NCBI RefSeq assembly: GCF_009733535.1
Contig: NZ_SMMI01000018.1
Location: 1 to 64,000 of the forward strand
Source: Sphingobacterium endophyticum
GTDB lineage: Bacteria; Bacteroidota; Bacteroidia; Sphingobacteriales; Sphingobacteriaceae
Length of the DNA stretch: 64,000 nucleotides
Direction: 5' to 3'
Shown: positions 8,597-15,683 of the stretch, in pieces
Numbering within the stretch: position 1 is the stretch's first letter
Layout: every line of letters starts with the position of its first letter
Made by a program: the position numbers and the translations under genes
Notes under the pieces: generated by a model
Told to the model about the DNA's origin: nothing
The model's database searches: none
Seen by the model: only the letters and a program-made list of their open reading frames with translations

Positions 8597-9634
8597 ATGT
8601 ATAAGTTAGTTAAACCATTTTTCTTTTCCATGAACCCTGAGGAGGCACATCATACGGTGACTTCAGGATTGAAATTTTTTAATAAAATCTGGGGTTCAAA
8701 AGCATTATTAAAATCATTGTATAGTGTTGATGACCCTAGATTAGAAACAAAGGTTTTTGGCTTAACCTTTAAAAATCCTGTAGGGTTAGCAGCTGGATTT
8801 GATAAAAATGCTGAATATATTGAGGATATGGCAAGATTAGGTTTCGGGTTCATAGAAATTGGAACTGTAACACCAAAACCTCAACCTGGTAATGATAAAC
8901 CTCGGATGTTCAGATTGATTGATGATCAGGCGCTCATTAATAGAATGGGATTCAATAATAAAGGAGCTGAAGTTGCTGCTGCAAAATTGAAATTCTTAAA
9001 AGAAAAAAATGGAGTCTTAATTGGTGGAAATATAGGTAAAAATAAGGTTACACCAAATGAAGAGGCTGTTAATGACTACATATATTGTTTTAAAGCACTT
9101 TTTGAATATGTTGATTATTTTGTTGTCAATGTGAGTTCTCCAAATACTCCGGGACTTCGAGATCTTCAAGAAAAGGGCCCATTGATGCACATATTAAATA
9201 CATTGCAGCAATTAAATTTAGAAAAACCAAATCCCAAACCTATTCTTTTAAAGATTGCGCCAGATTTGACCTTCACACAATTAGATGATATCGTAGAAAT
9301 CGTTTTGGAAACTAAGATTGCTGGAGTAATAGCAACAAACACGACCATCGCGAGGGAGGGTTTACAAAGTCATCGAATGTTGGTACAGGAACCAGGAGGC
9401 GTAAGTGGTAAGCCTCTAACGAGACGTTCAACTGAGGTTATAAAATATTTAGCTGATAAATCAGAAAAGGCATTTCCAATCATTGGAGTAGGGGGCATAC
9501 ATTCGGCAGAAGATGCTATTGAGAAATTAAATGCCGGAGCTAGTTTGGTTCAAATTTATACGGGATTCATTTACCAGGGACCTGGTTTGGTTGGAGAGAT
9601 CTGCAAAGGAATTTTGAAGGAAAGAAGTAAATAA
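8597..9634 (+). CDS. pyrD: Dihydroorotate dehydrogenase, quinone-dependent (class 2)
   Basis: 345 residues from the ATG at 8597. The N-terminus MYKLVKPFFFSMNPEEAHH is the membrane-facing helix pair that marks class 2 enzymes, which pass electrons to quinone; the longer in-frame start at 8432 would lie inside the ABC-F gene. FMN-site signatures are GFIEIGTVTPKPQPGNDKPR and NRMGFNNKG. The catalytic base is the Ser in NVSSPNTPGLRDLQ (class 1 enzymes have Cys), and TNTT and GVGGI are also present. It oxidises dihydroorotate to orotate in pyrimidine synthesis at the inner membrane. It stands alone, divergent from the ABC-F gene. Confidence 0.97.
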   Translation: MYKLVKPFFFSMNPEEAHHTVTSGLKFFNKIWGSKALLKSLYSVDDPRLETKVFGLTFKNPVGLAAGFDKNAEYIEDMARLGFGFIEIGTVTPKPQPGNDKPRMFRLIDDQALINRMGFNNKGAEVAAAKLKFLKEKNGVLIGGNIGKNKVTPNEEAVNDYIYCFKALFEYVDYFVVNVSSPNTPGLRDLQEKGPLMHILNTLQQLNLEKPNPKPILLKIAPDLTFTQLDDIVEIVLETKIAGVIATNTTIAREGLQSHRMLVQEPGGVSGKPLTRRSTEVIKYLADKSEKAFPIIGVGGIHSAEDAIEKLNAGASLVQIYTGFIYQGPGLVGEICKGILKERSK

Positions 9635-9671
9635 TAAAATGGGTGGAATTAAATGATGCCTATTAACATAT

Positions 9672-9704
9672 AAAAAGGGAAGTTAAATTTTAACTTCCCT
9701 TTTT
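9672..9704. terminator. Bidirectional terminator between pyrD and the NlpE-like gene
   Basis: A near-perfect palindrome (AAAAAGGGAAGTTAAA and its complement, 16 bp arms) has A and T tracts on both sides, so it can stop both convergent genes. It sits 38 bp after pyrD and 5 bp after the NlpE-like gene. Confidence 0.85.
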
Positions 9705-9708
9705 CATT

Positions 9709-10173
9709 TTATTGAACGACCTTTTTATAGATATATTTATCTTTAAGTGGTCCATCAACTGGATTTCCTTCTTGATCTAAAGAAAATAATTGATTTTCAC
9801 CAACTTTAAGTTTCATATTTACTTCTTTTCCAACTAAATGAACCACACTACCGTTATTATGCCACATAAATTTACCAGTATCTTCTACTTTAGTATCTCT
9901 TTCTTGGTAAACACCTTTATAACTAAAGGTTTCATCAGGATTCAATGTAATTGTTGTTTCAATACCTGGACAATCAGCGCAAGGAATGACTCCAGTATAA
10001 TTACCTGCCCAATCAACCGAATTTTGTGAAGTATGCGTTGTATCGACTATTGTAGAATCGGAAATTCCCATTGAACTTGAGTCTGTAGATTCCAATTGTT
10101 TTTTTGCGTTCGAGGTACATGAAGCAAAAGATATTAATGCGGTGGCACTTGCCAATAACCAAAGGTTTTTCAT
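9709..10173 (-). CDS. NlpE-like lipoprotein with N-terminal NlpE domain
   Basis: 154 residues from the ATG at 10173 (MKNLWLLASATALISFASC, lipidated Cys19); an earlier in-frame start would put ten extra residues before a complete signal peptide. After a Ser/Thr-rich linker comes the NlpE N-terminal fold: AGNYTGVIPCADCPGI with the CxxC pair, then TTITLNPDETFSYKG and a VVHLVGKE strand. E. coli NlpE senses copper, redox state and surface contact for Cpx, but Cpx is absent in this phylum, so here it is more safely called a small outer-membrane lipoprotein with an NlpE N-domain. Confidence 0.85.
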   Translation of the reverse strand: MKNLWLLASATALISFASCTSNAKKQLESTDSSSMGISDSTIVDTTHTSQNSVDWAGNYTGVIPCADCPGIETTITLNPDETFSYKGVYQERDTKVEDTGKFMWHNNGSVVHLVGKEVNMKLKVGENQLFSLDQEGNPVDGPLKDKYIYKKVVQ

Positions 10174-10190
10174 ACAAAAATTATTTTGAA

Positions 10191-10198
10191 CAAATGTA
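10191..10198 (-). promoter_or_regulatory. -7 promoter element of the NlpE-like gene
   Basis: TACATTTG on the minus strand is a full TAnnTTTG match 17 bases before the ATG at 10173. A partial TTGG lies near the -33 position. Confidence 0.4.
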
Positions 10199-10262
10199 CC
10201 CAAAAACTAAGCCAATTGGAATTACATAAAAAATTTTTTACAATTAATTTTCTTATAAAATA

Positions 10263-10300
10263 AAAAATGCTAGAACTAAATTTTTAGCATCAGCATTTTT
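10263..10300 (-). terminator. Possible terminator of the CBS-domain gene
   Basis: AAAAATGCT and AGCATTTTT can pair across a 20-base loop that itself contains a smaller ATGCTA/TAGCAT hairpin. It follows the CBS gene on the minus strand. The structure is weaker than the other terminators here. Confidence 0.35.
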
Positions 10301-10317
10301 TTAATTATAAACCAATT

Positions 10318-10731
10318 TTAATATTGATTTATGAAATACTTTAATAAATCCGTCGTTGTAACTATTCCTACAAGATCTTCTCCTTCAACTATTGGTATGG
10401 AATGGAAGGATACTTTTGATAATGTTTCTGCGACATCTTTGATATTTGTTTCTGGACTAACCGTAACTGGCGATTTAGCCATTAATTGCGGAATTGTGTA
10501 CATGTCATATACAACGGCTTCAATATCGTCCTCTTCAGTTACATCTGCATAACTTATTTTTAATAAATCTGAGTAACTGACAACCCCAACTAATTTCTGA
10601 CCTTCTACGATGGGAAGGTGGCGAATGTTATGTTTAATAAATAATTTCTCAGCATCATAGAGGCTGTCCTTCGGTGTTAAGGTTATTAACTCCTTTGTCA
10701 TTATTTGTGAAATTGGAACCCTTTGTTTCAT
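10318..10731 (-). CDS. CBS-domain protein (two CBS repeats)
   Basis: 137 residues from the ATG at 10731 (MKQRVPISQIMTKELITLTP); a further in-frame ATG upstream at 10770 would add 13 residues that look unlike the family. The protein is nothing but a Bateman module: CBS1 begins at ISQIMTKELITL with the HNIRHLPIVEGQKLVGVVSYSD end, and CBS2 has SPVTVSPETN ... FHSIPIVEGEDLVGIVTTTD. Such stand-alone modules bind adenine nucleotides and act as energy sensors, though the partner is unknown. It is a single gene on the minus strand, cytosolic, downstream of the thiamin cluster in gene order. Confidence 0.9.
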   Translation of the reverse strand: MKQRVPISQIMTKELITLTPKDSLYDAEKLFIKHNIRHLPIVEGQKLVGVVSYSDLLKISYADVTEEDDIEAVVYDMYTIPQLMAKSPVTVSPETNIKDVAETLSKVSFHSIPIVEGEDLVGIVTTTDLLKYFINQY

Positions 10732-10883
10732 GATATTTGTTATTAATGGTTTTCGATTTTCTATACTCAAATATCAAGATCATTAAGTTTCATTCACAGG
10801 ATAAAAATTACTTATAGATATGATCTTTTGCCATATTATTTTGAAATAATTTTCGTATTTTAAGATTTAGATTTTAGAAATTA

Positions 10884-11543
10884 TTATTTTTTCCAAGTAA
10901 CTTGATGGTATGCGGCTTCCCAAAACCTATATTCTAAAATACTAGCTGTTTGAAATGCCTCAAACATTTGGTTTTTTATTTCTTCAGTTGTATTATCTGC
11001 CATCCAATCTGTATAATCCTGCGCTTTTTTTACACCTTCTGCAAATTCTTCACCACTATATGTATTTATCCAATTTGCATATGGATTATGATCTTTTGAT
11101 TGATTTTCAATGATGTAGTCACCTACTTCCTTGTAGATCCAAAAGCAAGGAAGAATACCAGCAATAGATACTTCAATTGGTTCAAAAGCTATAGTGCTTT
11201 TTAAGAAATGAATATAGTGATGACAAACCGGTTCAATAATAATGTCTTGATTATCTTGAAGTCCAAAATCTTTAAAATATCCTTCATGTAAAGCACTTTC
11301 AACTATCAATGCATTTTTTCCAAAATCGAAAAAATCTAAAGCCATTTGGTTATTTTTTGCCTTGGACCCTAAAGCAGCGAGTACTCTTCCGTAATGTTCC
11401 AAGTATTTTGAATCCTGTAGCATATAGAATTGAAATTTTTCCAAAGGCAGCGTTCCATCTTTTAACTCACTTATAAAAGGCATGTTAATAATTTCTAGAA
11501 ATAATTCATGTATGTTATTCCATGCCTGATCAGTCCATTTCAT
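10884..11543 (-). CDS. tenA: Thiaminase II / aminopyrimidine aminohydrolase
   Basis: 219 residues. TenA hydrolyses degraded thiamin pyrimidines such as aminomethyl-HMP to HMP for salvage. The active-site set of TenA_C type enzymes is visible: Asp44 in QDSKYLEHYG, Cys133 in GILPCFWIYKEVGD and Glu204 in ILEYRFWEAAY. It is the last gene of the riboswitch-led operon and overlaps the end of thiD by 14 bp, which implies translational coupling. Its product HMP is the substrate of ThiD, so the order fits the pathway. Confidence 0.95.
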   Translation of the reverse strand: MKWTDQAWNNIHELFLEIINMPFISELKDGTLPLEKFQFYMLQDSKYLEHYGRVLAALGSKAKNNQMALDFFDFGKNALIVESALHEGYFKDFGLQDNQDIIIEPVCHHYIHFLKSTIAFEPIEVSIAGILPCFWIYKEVGDYIIENQSKDHNPYANWINTYSGEEFAEGVKKAQDYTDWMADNTTEEIKNQMFEAFQTASILEYRFWEAAYHQVTWKK

Positions 11544-12369
11544 ATTTAATTAATTTTTGAGGGTTAAAAAAATGATTTAAAGGTCCATGTCCTTTTCCAA
11601 TCAAAATGTCCTTACTACCTAAAATAGCGCTATTCACATATTCAAGAGCTAACTCGGTGGATTGTTCTAAATTATAACCTCGAGCAAGAAATGCTGCTAG
11701 AGCTGATGATAAAGTACAACCAGAACCATGTGTATTGATAGTATCAATCCGTTTTGATTCAAAATATTGGGCAGTCTTTTCTTGTTGAATAAGGATGCTT
11801 GTAAGAATATCCGAATTTAGGTGTCCACCCTTTAATAATGCAGCTTTACAACCTAAGGATAAAATCTTATCAGTAACTTCTTCCATTGATTTTAAACTTG
11901 ATACCTTTTCATTTACTAAGACAGACACTTCATCTAAATTGGGAGTAATCACCGTTGAAATAGGAAATAGTAATTCCTTTATGAATTGAATGGTATCATC
12001 ATTGATTAGTTTATGACCACTAGTTGAAACCATAACAGGATCGAAGACAATAGGTCCTTTATAATCCTTTAAAAACTCAGCTATTATTTCCACTAACTTT
12101 GAACTGTGAACCATTCCAATTTTGATGCTATCAGGATAAATGTCCTCGAAAATGCAGGCCATCTGTTCGCGAATTGCATCATCAGGGATTTCAAATATAT
12201 TTTTGACACCTTGGGTATTTTGTATTGGTAATGCAGTTAAGACATTCATTGCATAGCAACCTAAAGAGGATATAGTCTTGCTGTCTGCCTGTATTCCAGC
12301 ACCTCCACTTCCATCGAAACCAGCAATGCTGAGTACAGTAGGCACTGCATATTTTTTATTTAAATTCAT
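11530..12369 (-). CDS. thiD: Hydroxymethylpyrimidine / phosphomethylpyrimidine kinase
   Basis: 279 residues from the ATG at 12369, which shares ATGA with the thiE stop (4-base overlap). It is a ribokinase-fold enzyme that phosphorylates HMP to HMP-P and HMP-PP. The N-terminal SIAGFDGSGGAGIQADSKT and the C-terminal anion-hole and catalytic segment NTHGSGCTLSSALAAFLARG are both intact. An in-frame extension to 12423 lies within thiE and is unlikely. It sits between thiE, which uses its product, and tenA, which supplies its substrate. Confidence 0.96.
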   Translation of the reverse strand: MNLNKKYAVPTVLSIAGFDGSGGAGIQADSKTISSLGCYAMNVLTALPIQNTQGVKNIFEIPDDAIREQMACIFEDIYPDSIKIGMVHSSKLVEIIAEFLKDYKGPIVFDPVMVSTSGHKLINDDTIQFIKELLFPISTVITPNLDEVSVLVNEKVSSLKSMEEVTDKILSLGCKAALLKGGHLNSDILTSILIQQEKTAQYFESKRIDTINTHGSGCTLSSALAAFLARGYNLEQSTELALEYVNSAILGSKDILIGKGHGPLNHFFNPQKLIKYEMD

Positions 12370-12998
12370 TTCAATAATTCTTTTAATATTTGTGCTTCCT
12401 TCCTTGGATCGGTACTGCCACAAATGGCAGAAACAACAGCTATACTGTTAGCTCCCGCATTGAAAGATTCTTTTGCATTTGTTCTATTCATACCTCCAAT
12501 TGCAATCAATGGTTTTTGTGTTTTCTCCTTCAAATTTTCGATGCCTTGAATTCCCCAAGGAGTGACTGTATTCGTTTTTGTGGGAGTTTTAAATATTGGA
12601 CTAACCCCTAAATGATGCGTGGCCACAATTTGCTCGTTGTTTAGCTGATTAAGATATTCTAAGGACCATCCAATATGCATTTTATGTCCATATTGAGAAG
12701 CTATCTCAATTGGCTGTACATCAGATAATCCGACATGTACACCCCAACAGTCAATTTCGTTTGAAATACTTGCAGAATCATTGATTATTAATGGAATTTG
12801 GTATTTATCAGTTAACTTTTTGAGCGCTATTGATTTTGCAAGATAATCTTGATATGAGATGTCCTTTTCTCTTAATTGGATAATATCGACACCTCCTAAA
12901 ATGGCTTCTTCTGCCACTTTTAACCAGTTTAATTCCTTACAGTCATTCTTAGAAATCACGAGATAAAGTGGATATGGGAATTCAGGATGGATTGGCAT
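12366..12998 (-). CDS. thiE: Thiamin-phosphate synthase
   Basis: 210 residues, TIM-barrel enzyme joining HMP-PP and HET-P into thiamin phosphate. Recognisable parts are VDIIQLREKD (pyrophosphate/Mg site), IINDSASISNEIDCWGVHVG, the GVSPIFKTPTKTNT phosphate loop and AIGGMN near the end. It overlaps thiM by 17 bp upstream and thiD by 4 bp downstream. The length is normal and the start MPIHPEFPYPLYLVISKND is natural. Confidence 0.96.
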   Translation of the reverse strand: MPIHPEFPYPLYLVISKNDCKELNWLKVAEEAILGGVDIIQLREKDISYQDYLAKSIALKKLTDKYQIPLIINDSASISNEIDCWGVHVGLSDVQPIEIASQYGHKMHIGWSLEYLNQLNNEQIVATHHLGVSPIFKTPTKTNTVTPWGIQGIENLKEKTQKPLIAIGGMNRTNAKESFNAGANSIAVVSAICGSTDPRKEAQILKELLK

Positions 12999-13791
12999 AT
13001 CTTTTTAGTTTCAGGTTTTCCGAAATCTGTTCTTTGCTTAGGTTATATAAGGAGTCATATAAATGAAGTTGCAAGGAACCTGGACCTTTTGATAAGTTGG
13101 AAGCTAATTCTCCTGCTAGGCTAGTAATTCCAATTCCAGCAACAGCTTCTTGATAAGGATCATTATTTAATCCTAGGAAAGCACCAGTAATTGCTGTAGC
13201 TGTACAACCTAGACCAGTTACTTTAGTCATCATAATATGACCATTTGCAATTTCTGAAATCTCATCATTTGAAATAATAAAGTCCAATTCCCCAGAGATA
13301 CAGACAATGGATCCATAAGTCTTATTAATATGAATCCCCGCGTCTAAAGCGGTAGAGCTTGATTCCGTACTATCCACACCTTTGCCTCCAGTAGAATTGA
13401 AATTTTGTAAGGCGATTATTTCTGATGCATTGCCACGAATTACAGTAGGTCTTAATTCAAGGAGTTGTTTTAAGGTTTCATTACGCAACGAAGAAATACC
13501 TGCACCAACCGGATCAAGTATCCAGGGATTACCAATTTTATTAGCCAATTTTGCAGCATGTAACATACTATCAGCCCAAACTTGGCTCAAAGTTCCAATG
13601 TTAATGACTAAGGCGTTGCAGAATCCAAGAACTTCATCAATTTCTTCTTGGGCATGAACCATAATAGGAGAGGCTCCTAATGCTAATAATGCATTGGCTG
13701 TATTATTCATCACAACGAAATTGGTGATATTTTGAACGAGGGGCGTTTTTTCTCGAACTTGGGTTAGCAATCTATAAATGTTGTTTTCCAT
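12982..13791 (-). CDS. thiM: Hydroxyethylthiazole kinase
   Basis: 269 residues. It phosphorylates salvaged hydroxyethylthiazole to HET-P. Motifs are the N-terminal VREKTPLVQNITNFVVMNNT, WILDPVGAG, the KGVDS loop and the catalytic TGLGCTATAITGAFL with its Cys. It is the first gene after the TPP riboswitch, with about 70 bases between aptamer and ATG. Together with thiE, thiD and tenA it makes a salvage operon; no thiC, thiG or thiH is present in the window, so new synthesis, if it exists, is encoded elsewhere. Confidence 0.97.
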   Translation of the reverse strand: MENNIYRLLTQVREKTPLVQNITNFVVMNNTANALLALGASPIMVHAQEEIDEVLGFCNALVINIGTLSQVWADSMLHAAKLANKIGNPWILDPVGAGISSLRNETLKQLLELRPTVIRGNASEIIALQNFNSTGGKGVDSTESSSTALDAGIHINKTYGSIVCISGELDFIISNDEISEIANGHIMMTKVTGLGCTATAITGAFLGLNNDPYQEAVAGIGITSLAGELASNLSKGPGSLQLHLYDSLYNLSKEQISENLKLKRYANPS

Positions 13792-13860
13792 TAATTAAAT
13801 TTTATAATCATTAATGGTTAAAAGGGAGGGAAGGGCATTGTTTTGCCAAGCGTTATATTG

Positions 13861-13932
13861 CTTTTCCCTACGCCGGTTTTAACCGTATCAGGTTCAAAGG
13901 GACTCTCTCAATTCTTTTCAGAATACCCCTAA
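13861..13932 (-). ncRNA. TPP riboswitch (THI element)
   Basis: On the minus strand the conserved aptamer landmarks appear in order: GGGGTATTCTGA at the 5' side, GAGAGAGTCCCTTTGAACCTG, then GATACGGTTAAAACCGGCGT and AGGGAAA closing the stem. In the TPP riboswitch family these bind the pyrimidine (GAGA) and the pyrophosphate (the GCG/ACC region). The 70 bases between aptamer and thiM ATG show no strong T-tailed terminator, so translational control by occluding the start region is the likelier mode. Confidence 0.95.
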
Positions 13933-13940
13933 AGCCAAAT

Positions 13941-13972
13941 CAAATATAGTCCAAACAATCTGTAAAGTCAAA
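13941..13972 (-). promoter_or_regulatory. Bacteroidota-type promoter of the thi operon
   Basis: Minus strand reads TTTG (13972-13969), 20-base spacer, TATATTTG (13948-13941), matching the TTTG-N19-TAnnTTTG consensus. Transcription would begin near 13934, directly at the 5' edge of the TPP aptamer. The -33 box is only 20 bp past the stop codon of the RyR-domain gene, so transcripts from that operon could also read through into the riboswitch. Confidence 0.75.
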
Positions 13973-13992
13973 TTGTAGGAGGTATGCTCAAT

Positions 13993-15678
13993 TTATGAAT
14001 TTAATAATAATTTTATTCGAAGGATAGTATCTCTATCTTTTTGTTTTTCACTTTCACTCAAAATCTCCCATGGGATTAAGGAGGGGTGAAGCTTTAAATT
14101 ATCGTCTCTTACTTGACCAAAATCCCAACCATTAATATAGCGGTGAGCCATCCATCTATTATGTTCAATGATTGCTAATCTTTCAACTTGTTCAGTTGTA
14201 AAAGTAATTTGATTTGGATCTTTTATTGGCCAGTCCTTGCCCGTTAATAAGAATTTATAAAGAATATGGTCAGCTTGGGCACGGTTTGCGTCTTTTGCAT
14301 CTTCTCGTAAAGTTTCCCAATCTGAGGTATAAATGGAACTTTCGGAGCTTGCTCCAGATAATAATTTCCTATAATCATCATGTATTGCCTGTGCCAGTTG
14401 GTCTTGTTTTTTGCCTGTAATGAATTCAGCATTACAGATATCTTCCATTTGGCCAAAGAATTTAATCCTATCTGAAACCTCAGAGGAGCGTATTAATTTC
14501 CTTAAACCAATACCTTCAGCATTTAGTACATAAATCGGAAAATTATGCAGTTGTGTTCTATTTAATAATTCTAATGCTGCGTTTAGATTTTCATGATCTT
14601 GATCAAAAGCTATTATTAATAAGGTTTCATTACCTTTTGAATGTAATTCTTCTTCTTCAATAATTTCATTAAAGGTGCCTTGAAAGGAATGAAAACTAAT
14701 CGGGAAAATATGCTGAGATTTGGGATACTGTTCATTAAAATAATTGCTGTCTTTCTCTTTATTCTCCGAATAGATAGATATTTGAAGTTTATTTTCTGTT
14801 GAAACATGAAATATTCTCATGGACTGTACAAGCATTGCCTTCGCAAATTCACCGTATCCAAGGAAAACAATTTTTTTGATATTACTGAGGTTACTTCCCT
14901 GTTTTTTTAGGTCCAAAGGAATTTGGGAAAAGAACTGACGAGCCAACATTTTATGAATATTAAAAAAATGTAATTTAATATTGTTGTTCTGAAAATGTAT
15001 TCCCGTATTTTTCACCAAATCTATAAGCCTCGGATTGCTAATATGCAAGTAACAATTCAAATGGTTTTGACATTTTGAATCATCATAAATATCTTGTACA
15101 GCTTCAATAATTTCTATGACAGTTTGTTCGTTTTCTAAGAATACAATGAAAGTTGATGCTCTTTTAATCCCTGCCTCCAAGAGAGTGCTTTCTTCCTCTG
15201 CATTACCAATTATGACGATATGCCCCATCTTTTGTACCGAAATGATGTCTGCATGATCTGTTTCTTTTTCTAAGGCTACTCCCTTTTGATTATAATCCGT
15301 TTTGAGGCTTTTAAATAGATGACGACCCTTTTTCGAAATTCCGACCGATATTACATGATCTTTTTTAAAGGATGCTTTTAATAATTTGAATTGTTCTGAA
15401 AAGATTTTTTGAATGATTTTATAAGCTCCGAAAATAAGGATTCCTATAGTACAGATTTTAGCTACTATCAATTCCCAAGGAACGTTATTAGCTTCTAATC
15501 CCGATCCCGACGGATCACTTCCAAATGCAATTTTTATTATTCTATAGATTCGATCTGGTAAATATCGTAAAGAGTTACTTTCAGGATAAAATTTAGATAA
15601 TCCAATCCATGAAATGATAATTAAAAATACTACAAATACTATTCCTAACAGACCTTTTTGTCTTCTTGTTATCTTCAT
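13993..15678 (-). CDS. Two-TM, RCK-like, RyR-domain membrane protein (putative ligand-gated channel)
   Basis: 561 residues. Residues about 9-28 and 69-90 form two membrane helices separated by a 40-residue loop. Then come two Rossmann-type regions like the TrkA-N/RCK domains of potassium channels: one with SVGISKKGRHLFKSL and IIGNAEEESTLLEAGIKRA, a second with KKIVFLGYGEFAKAMLVQS. The C-terminus (about 490-561) is a bacterial RyR domain, LAIIEHNRWMAHRYINGW followed by a DFGQVRDDNLKLHPSLIPW stretch. The order 2TM-RCK-RCK resembles MthK/Castor-type channels, but no canonical GYG filter is visible between the helices. It lies 5 bp after the TIR-WD40 gene and is surely co-transcribed. A channel gated by a TIR-made nucleotide is my inference. 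Confidence 0.75.
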   Translation of the reverse strand: MKITRRQKGLLGIVFVVFLIIISWIGLSKFYPESNSLRYLPDRIYRIIKIAFGSDPSGSGLEANNVPWELIVAKICTIGILIFGAYKIIQKIFSEQFKLLKASFKKDHVISVGISKKGRHLFKSLKTDYNQKGVALEKETDHADIISVQKMGHIVIIGNAEEESTLLEAGIKRASTFIVFLENEQTVIEIIEAVQDIYDDSKCQNHLNCYLHISNPRLIDLVKNTGIHFQNNNIKLHFFNIHKMLARQFFSQIPLDLKKQGSNLSNIKKIVFLGYGEFAKAMLVQSMRIFHVSTENKLQISIYSENKEKDSNYFNEQYPKSQHIFPISFHSFQGTFNEIIEEEELHSKGNETLLIIAFDQDHENLNAALELLNRTQLHNFPIYVLNAEGIGLRKLIRSSEVSDRIKFFGQMEDICNAEFITGKKQDQLAQAIHDDYRKLLSGASSESSIYTSDWETLREDAKDANRAQADHILYKFLLTGKDWPIKDPNQITFTTEQVERLAIIEHNRWMAHRYINGWDFGQVRDDNLKLHPSLIPWEILSESEKQKDRDTILRIKLLLNS

Positions 15679-15683
15679 ATTGT

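Noticed and set aside
8545..8631. 29-residue extension of the ABC-F protein
   Set aside because: It overlaps the pyrD start and lies upstream of a TAnnTTTG box; ABC-F proteins begin at MISINNLTF.
9709..10173. Copper-resistance function for the NlpE-like gene
   Set aside because: Only the N-terminal NlpE domain with CxxC is present, and no copper genes or Cpx system adjoin, so the specific function is not supported.
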